Under the pieces are notes generated by a model. That model saw nothing but the letters and a program-made list of their open reading frames with translations. It did not search any database and was not told the DNA's origin. From assembly GCA_002718715.1 (NCBI GenBank), contig PBFJ01000034.1, forward strand, positions 1-36,467: a DNA stretch of 36,467 bases, written 5' to 3'. Positions 31,622 to 36,467 of this stretch are shown piece after piece (the first letter of the stretch is position 1; every line of letters begins with the position of its first letter). The position numbers were made by a program, and so were the translations under genes. The stretch comes from a bacterium. GTDB taxonomy: Bacteria > Patescibacteriota > Gracilibacteria > UBA1369 > GCA-2718715.

Positions 31622-34066
31622 TTAATTTGTAGAAACTGCTGCTGGCATTCTTGAATATTGGTCGCTTGATTCAAACGATTGTAGGCTTTGTACTTGATAT
31701 TCTATTTCTCCCATAACTTCATCTTCTAATCTTTCAAGTGGAGACATTTCAAGATAATCATCAAGTTGACCTCCAATTCCTAGGATGTTGTAGGATTGTT
31801 GAAGTGCAGTGCCTGCTGATGTTCCCGCATCTTCTTGTAACATGTAGTCCAATAGAAGCGATCCACCAATTGAACCAAATAAAACTTTTGTTGCAGTGCT
31901 GCTTGCAGCTCTTAGTACAGTGTTTAATCCTGTTGTTTTTATTAGTCCAAATCCAAGTCTACCTGCTATTCCTGCTATTTTTAGTGGCAAACCTGCAACA
32001 TCTAATACTGTAGAACAACATGCAGTTATACCTCCTAAAAAGGATGGATTATTTGCAAAATCTCTCCATGATAAATATGTTCCGTATACTGGAATACAGT
32101 ATCTCATGGTTGATGCTGTGTTTCTAAGTGCTTCGGTTGTATTACATTGGCCTGTAAAAACATTGTATACTTGAGGAGCACCGCATAAAATACCATTTAT
32201 TAAGGCCCATTTTGCTCCTGTTGTAACTGTTTTTGTTAATCTATTATTAAAAAGTCTTTCCATTCTTGAACTGTGGCCTGAAATGTTATCAAGTCTTCGT
32301 CCAGCACCTGTTGTTTCTATAAAATCTCCAACGGCACCATATCTTGCTCTATTTAATCTTGTTGCTGCATTTTGAAGTTCAATTAATCTTCCTTCTATAA
32401 TTCTTAGAAGTTTTGTTCTTTCAGTGGAAGTAGGTAGACTTTTAACATGTTCGTATGCTGCTTGGAGTTCTAACTTATATTTAGCAGCTCGTTTAGTTGC
32501 TTCTTTTACTGCATTTCTATTGTTTACTTGATTTTTATCACACACTTCTCTGACACTTTTGTCAAAATCACTTATAACTGTTCTGTGGGGTTGATTTGAA
32601 CTTTCAAGTAATTCCAATAATTCGTTAGTATTACCTCCTAATTTTGATCTTAAGGTAAGATCCTCTGATAATGTAATATTTTTAAGTACGGATCTAGATT
32701 CTGTGGCTAGAATACCTATATTTACCGCTCTTGAGTACACTCTTCCAACATTTGCTGCATAGTAAACTGAAGTTCCTTGCATTTGGTCCCAAAACTGTCC
32801 ATCTTCTTGATTGTCTACAAATGCTAGCAGCGTTGAAAATCTTAATCTTTCAAAATCAAATTGTCCGCATTGAATTTTTTGAATTAATCTTTGTTTTGCT
32901 TGATCTGTATATCGATCGCTTTGATTTACTTTTTCAATTATCCTTTGAAGGATTGCCTCTTTGTTTTGAGTTATCATTCTTTTGATAACTAGGCATGCTG
33001 TATTTTGAGGGTGTGCTTCACAATATCTTTGAAGTTCTCTTAAAGGTAAACTTGTAAGATTTCTAATTTGATTCATGGAAAGTGTTGCACCATTTGGGTT
33101 AATTCTTTTTATTTCGTTATTGATTGATGTTTGTTGTCTTCTTAGAATTCTATTTTCTATATTATCTTGTCTTACTAGGCTTCCAACTGTACTTGCAAAC
33201 TCTGTAGTTAAACTAGTGATTGCTCCTATTGTTGATTCAGCAGATACTGTGAAATCAAATCTAAGAATTGTTACTAAAAATATGTAGATATTTTCTTTTG
33301 CAGATCTTATTAGTTCTCTTAGTCCTACATGTTCAAGTATTCTCACAAGAGCTGATCTTTCTAGGTTTTGTTCATAATGCTCAAATGCTTTTTTCATCTC
33401 TAATATAAGTTTTTCAGAGCTAAAATCATTACTCTCTAATAGTTCTACTAGTTTTACTCTGTATGTATCGTTAATTGGTAATACTTTTGTAATGTATTGG
33501 TTTTTTAAGATAGAAAGAAGTCTCGCTTTTTGATTTTCATCATTCATTATTGATTTTACTCTTTCTACTTCTGTTTGATCTGTTTCTTGGTTTTCTTCTT
33601 CAACAGTGCTTCCGAAAATATCAGATATTTTCTTTAGGTTTTTTATTTCCCTATTTAGGGTTAAAATCATTAATTCTTGCTCTCGAATTGCTAGGGATAA
33701 ATCTATGTTTGTGCTTTCTTCTGAGCTTTCTGAAAATTGTTTTTTCAATTCCATTAAGCTAGAGACAGCTGATTCTAGTTCAGATTGTTTACTTCTGATG
33801 GCATCAATTGTTTGTGTTTGGCCTCTAATCTGACTAATTAGTTGATCAAGATCCTTTCTTGTATCAGTTAAAATCATTGTTTTTGCCTGTTCTAGGTTAG
33901 TTACAATATCAACTTTTGATGATAATGTTATTAACATGTTCGATAATTCAGATTCATTATTTGTTTGAAGAACTGAATAGTTTTCATTCTGTTGGGTAGC
34001 GCGACTTCGATTTGTTTCTGTCATGCATAGTGGGTTAAATTCCTTTAATTCTATCATATTATACAT
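31622..34066 (-). CDS. Unknown 814-aa coiled-coil protein with a hydrophobic C-terminal region
   Basis: No family recognised. A polar N-terminus, then coiled coil (about 50-150), a long helical middle part, and from about residue 620 a region of glycine/alanine-rich hydrophobic segments ('WALINGILCGAPQVYNVF', 'FLGGITACCSTVLDVAGLPL', 'IAGIAGRLGFGLI', 'VLFGSIGGSLLLDYML') resembling membrane hairpins. It has scattered cysteines, including a CC pair, and an acidic tail. No signal peptide. A perfect TATAAT overlaps codons 2-3 of the track ORF. If used as a -10, translation would begin at MTETNRS (34024), but no good -35 is seen. It follows elp3 by 33 bp and precedes a two-helix membrane protein. 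A membrane-active or surface role is only a guess. Confidence 0.78.
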   Translation of the reverse strand: MYNMIELKEFNPLCMTETNRSRATQQNENYSVLQTNNESELSNMLITLSSKVDIVTNLEQAKTMILTDTRKDLDQLISQIRGQTQTIDAIRSKQSELESAVSSLMELKKQFSESSEESTNIDLSLAIREQELMILTLNREIKNLKKISDIFGSTVEEENQETDQTEVERVKSIMNDENQKARLLSILKNQYITKVLPINDTYRVKLVELLESNDFSSEKLILEMKKAFEHYEQNLERSALVRILEHVGLRELIRSAKENIYIFLVTILRFDFTVSAESTIGAITSLTTEFASTVGSLVRQDNIENRILRRQQTSINNEIKRINPNGATLSMNQIRNLTSLPLRELQRYCEAHPQNTACLVIKRMITQNKEAILQRIIEKVNQSDRYTDQAKQRLIQKIQCGQFDFERLRFSTLLAFVDNQEDGQFWDQMQGTSVYYAANVGRVYSRAVNIGILATESRSVLKNITLSEDLTLRSKLGGNTNELLELLESSNQPHRTVISDFDKSVREVCDKNQVNNRNAVKEATKRAAKYKLELQAAYEHVKSLPTSTERTKLLRIIEGRLIELQNAATRLNRARYGAVGDFIETTGAGRRLDNISGHSSRMERLFNNRLTKTVTTGAKWALINGILCGAPQVYNVFTGQCNTTEALRNTASTMRYCIPVYGTYLSWRDFANNPSFLGGITACCSTVLDVAGLPLKIAGIAGRLGFGLIKTTGLNTVLRAASSTATKVLFGSIGGSLLLDYMLQEDAGTSAGTALQQSYNILGIGGQLDDYLEMSPLERLEDEVMGEIEYQVQSLQSFESSDQYSRMPAAVSTN

Positions 34067-34099
34067 TTTCTGACAAATATTTAAATGAATCTCCCTAGT

Positions 34100-35752
34100 C
34101 TATAGCATTTTTAGCATGTATGTCTCCCCTTTTTTATAACCTATTTTTTCGTAATATTTACGCGTTCCAATAGCTGAAATTACGCTTATTTTTTTGAAAT
34201 CATGTGCTTTGGCTATTTCTTCTGCTTTTGCCATTAATTTTTTACCGTATCCTCTATGTTGACTTTGTGAGTTTAAAGATGAATCTTTTTTTAGGGTTTG
34301 TTTTTGTCCATAGACATGAACTTCTCTGATAATTGCAGTGTTTTTAATCTCTTCAATTTCAGTATTTAAATCTTTTTTAAGTCTTAATCTTAATAAACCA
34401 AGGAGTTTGTCTTGGGAGGTGTCTACTAGTGAAATAAAAAATTCTCTTCCGTTGTTTGATGTATATTCAATAATTTCAAAATCCACAGCATCTTCATTTA
34501 CTTTTAGGTCTTTAATTTCTCTAGCTCTGATGTCTTGAGATACCACTCCTCTATCTTCTAGGATTTGTCTTAAGTTAAGAGTTTTTGAACCTTCTAGTAC
34601 TAAATCAGATGGAAAATCTCTAAGTACTCGAATCACTCTACAGTATTTTGGAACTATTTTTAGTGTTTTAATTAAAAGTTCAATTAATTCTGGATCGGTA
34701 TATGGAGTGTAGATTGAAGGATCTTCTTTTACCATTTTAGCAAGTTCAGTAAATGGTACTACCATACATGGGTATATTTTGATGTGATCTGGATTTAAGT
34801 CTTCTTTTAGAAATGTATCTTCAATCGTTTGTAGGTCTGATTCTAAGGTTGAGGTTGGTAGGTTTGGCATCAGGTGGTGACAAATTTTAAGGCCTGCATC
34901 CCTGGATATTTCGGTTGCTCTAATAGATTCCTCAAGACCGTGTCCTCTTTTGTTAAATTCGTTAACTTTGTCGTCTGTGGTTTGAATTCCAAGTTCGATT
35001 CCTGTAACTCCAAATCTTCTAAGTTTTTTGATTTCCTTATGTGTTACCCAGTCAGGTCTTGTTTCTATCCAAAGGCCTACGCATCTTGAATTTGCTGTTT
35101 CGTTTTCTTCAATTAGTTCTTCAAGAGTTTTTTCTTGGATTATTTTTTCTACAGTTTCTACATCTTGCATTTCTCCTGCGCCTTCATTTAATGCAAAGTA
35201 AATACTTTTAATAAAGTGTTCTTGATAATCATCTAAATAACTGCTCCAGGTTCCTCCAGCGGTTCTAATATCAATTTTGGTTATATCGTGGCCTTGCGTT
35301 TTAAGTCCGTTTAATCTGGTTTTAACTTGCATGTAGGCATTGAAATTGTTTCTGGTTGCTCTTAGCATTGCTGGTTGATTCGAAAAGTAGCTTTTAGGCA
35401 TTCCCGGTTGAGTTGGACAAAATATACATTTTCCTGGACATCCAAATGATTTTAGCATTACGGTAATATTTGCAATTCCAGATAAAGATCGTATTTTTCT
35501 TTTGATAATAAAACCTAAGACTGTGTTGTTTGCTTCAATTACACCATCATCAATTAGTTTATGATAAGCTTTGATAAGCTCAATATTTCTTGGCGGAGTA
35601 AGTTTATGGTCTTTAGTTGCTTTGTTTCTTATTCGTTCTACTCTTTTTTTGTCTAATAATTCAAATCCGGATTCGTTACCAAATTCGTAGAGTCTTAAAA
35701 TCACATCTTTACAGAGTTTTTCGTATTCTTTTCTATGTTCGTAATTTTGCAT
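34100..35752 (-). CDS. elp3: Elp3-type tRNA U34 modification enzyme (radical SAM + GNAT)
   Basis: Elp3 attaches an acetyl-CoA-derived carboxymethyl group to C5 of wobble uridine in tRNA. 550 aa: a tRNA-binding N-terminal region (1-95), a radical SAM domain with the 4Fe-4S cysteines C105, C109 and C112 ('FGCPGKCIFCP'), 'QPAMLRATRNNFNAYMQVKT', 'TAGGTWSSY', 'GIELGIQTTDDKV' and 'HHLMPNLPTSTLESD', and a C-terminal GNAT acetyltransferase domain (about 400-550) with 'HRGYGKKLMAKAEEIA' and a final 'YYEKIGYKKG'. The cluster spacing is CX3CX2C, unlike the wider spacing in eukaryotic Elp3, and as I recall in candidate-phylum bacterial versions. First gene of a minus-strand run; divergent from the AstE-like gene. 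Confidence 0.94.
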   Translation of the reverse strand: MQNYEHRKEYEKLCKDVILRLYEFGNESGFELLDKKRVERIRNKATKDHKLTPPRNIELIKAYHKLIDDGVIEANNTVLGFIIKRKIRSLSGIANITVMLKSFGCPGKCIFCPTQPGMPKSYFSNQPAMLRATRNNFNAYMQVKTRLNGLKTQGHDITKIDIRTAGGTWSSYLDDYQEHFIKSIYFALNEGAGEMQDVETVEKIIQEKTLEELIEENETANSRCVGLWIETRPDWVTHKEIKKLRRFGVTGIELGIQTTDDKVNEFNKRGHGLEESIRATEISRDAGLKICHHLMPNLPTSTLESDLQTIEDTFLKEDLNPDHIKIYPCMVVPFTELAKMVKEDPSIYTPYTDPELIELLIKTLKIVPKYCRVIRVLRDFPSDLVLEGSKTLNLRQILEDRGVVSQDIRAREIKDLKVNEDAVDFEIIEYTSNNGREFFISLVDTSQDKLLGLLRLRLKKDLNTEIEEIKNTAIIREVHVYGQKQTLKKDSSLNSQSQHRGYGKKLMAKAEEIAKAHDFKKISVISAIGTRKYYEKIGYKKGETYMLKML

Positions 35753-35924
35753 TTTTAGTTTTATTTTTATTTAATTTACTAAATTAATTTGTTTTTGTCT
35801 ATATAACCTTATTTTTAGGTTTTGTTTCATTTGTAACTAATTTTATTAGATTTTGTTTTTATTTTAGTCTTTTATTGAAGAAATACATTTTTTATGGTTT
35901 ATTTATTTAAAATAATTAAATTAA

Positions 35925-36467
35925 ATGAACGATAATACAGTTTTTGAATTTGATTCTGGTAATCCAGGACCTAACATTTTGATATTTGGTGGTATACATG
36001 GAAATGAGCATTGTGGTGTTAAGGCAATTGAAATGTTTATGGAAAATCTTAATTCCGGTAGATTTACTTTGCTAAATGGTAAGGTTACCTTTGCTTTTGG
36101 AAATATTCCAGCATTGAAGCAGAATGTTCGGTTTATTGATAAAGATATGAATAGGATTTTTGTTGATAATAATTTTGATAAATTTGAAGGTTCATCTGAA
36201 TACGAAAGAGTAAGTTTTTTAAAGACTTTGTTTGAAGGTAAAGATGCTTTTTTAGATTTACATTCTGCAAAAAGTCCTTGTTTAGATTTTTTAATTTCTG
36301 AGGAAGAGAGTTTAATTTTAGCTTCAGAGTTATCTTCTAGTTTTATTGTTACTGGTTGGAAAAACTTCTCTGAAGTTGCTGGAGATACTGAAAATTATGC
36401 TTTAGGTAAAGGTCTCAAGGCTTTAACTTACGAAGCTGGGCAGCATGATGATATGATTTCTATAGAA
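35925..36467 (+). CDS. Succinylglutamate desuccinylase/aspartoacylase-family zinc hydrolase, N-terminal part
   Basis: The gene runs off the right edge after 181 codons and is not in the ORF track. It begins MNDNTVFEFDSGNPGPNILI. The family zinc motif 'FGGIHGNEHCG' supplies His and Glu, followed by 'IPALKQNVRFIDKDMNRIF' (the 'N.R.id.DlNR.F' substrate-binding stretch) and 'AFLDLHSAK', which carries the second His. These mark the AstE/AspA branch of the M14 carboxypeptidase fold, which removes acyl groups from amino-acid amides. The exact substrate cannot be told. Divergent from elp3 across 171 bp in which I see no clear promoter, only T-rich sequence. Confidence 0.88.
   Translation, partial: MNDNTVFEFDSGNPGPNILIFGGIHGNEHCGVKAIEMFMENLNSGRFTLLNGKVTFAFGNIPALKQNVRFIDKDMNRIFVDNNFDKFEGSSEYERVSFLKTLFEGKDAFLDLHSAKSPCLDFLISEEESLILASELSSSFIVTGWKNFSEVAGDTENYALGKGLKALTYEAGQHDDMISIE

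Noticed and set aside
31738-33833. Several plus-strand ORFs (70-92 aa) opposite the 814-aa gene, some Leu/Cys-rich
   Set aside because: Mutually overlapping frames antisense to one uninterrupted ORF; the hydrophobicity comes from T-rich sequence.
35805-35821. AACCT...AGGTT hairpin between elp3 and the AstE-like gene
   Set aside because: Only 5 bp in AT-rich sequence and in a divergent promoter region, where a terminator would not be expected.
1-36467. Alternative genetic code (UGA = Gly or Trp), as in some candidate-phylum bacteria
   Set aside because: All conserved genes are complete without in-frame TGA, and ruvC ends properly at TGA.
1-36467. CRISPR arrays, tRNA/rRNA genes, insertion sequences, prophage
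   Set aside because: I saw no regularly spaced repeats, cloverleaf with CCA end, transposase, integrase or terminal inverted repeats.

Overview
The window is a single AT-rich bacterial chromosome segment. It is densely packed with genes, and no gene-free stretch exceeds 300 bases. The genes read cleanly in the standard code. Of the 24 or so stop codons I checked, nearly all are TAA, a few are TAG and one is TGA (ruvC). Starts lack Shine-Dalgarno motifs. Several genes have recognisable TTGACA-16/17-TATTAT-like promoters lying only about 4-22 nt upstream of the start codon. A CPR/Patescibacteria-type Elp3 (CX3CX2C cluster motif), a pyruvate kinase without its C-terminal domain, the compact layout and the lack of Shine-Dalgarno sites suggest a candidate-phylum (Patescibacteria-like) organism. 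This placement is inference. Clean standard-code reading argues against the UGA=Gly lineages.

Layout. 1-307: 5' end of priA (minus), divergent from a small DUF1858 protein (363-557, plus). 615-11384, minus strand: a coiled-coil/pentapeptide-repeat protein; a SecD-SecF fusion carrying what looks like a parvulin (PpiC) domain; a tightly coupled trio (prepilin peptidase, mannose-1-phosphate guanylyltransferase, phosphoglycerate mutase); and a membrane-anchored TPR protein. 11436-16473: ruvC (plus) converges on a short pyruvate kinase, followed by glmS, an M24 peptidase and a possible divergent RecO (all minus). 16529-19575, plus: obgE-pth, rplU, and a HAD hydrolase that converges on an RluD-type pseudouridine synthase.

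20577-27313 is the most accessory-looking part: lipoprotein / 527-aa-class ORF / 861-aa ORF / paralogous lipoprotein. The two lipoproteins share seven cysteines. The two middle proteins overlap by 14 bp and resemble nothing I recognise. Each of the three transcription units has its own promoter. 27365-31312: a tyrosyl-tRNA synthetase fused to an N-terminal B3/B4 editing-type domain, followed 3 nt later by recG. 31419-35752, minus: Elp3, then an 814-aa coiled-coil/hydrophobic protein and a 61-aa two-helix membrane protein. 35925-end: 5' part of an AstE/AspA-like zinc deacylase.

How the genes work together: most are housekeeping (replication restart and repair: priA, ruvC, recG; translation: obgE, pth, rplU, tyrS, rluD, elp3; glycolysis: gpmI, pyk; envelope and sugar precursors: glmS, manC; secretion and pili: secDF, prepilin peptidase). 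The best candidates for undescribed biology are the lipoprotein-flanked cassette, the SecDF-parvulin chimera and the TyrRS-B3/B4 fusion. All calls were made by eye without database searches.
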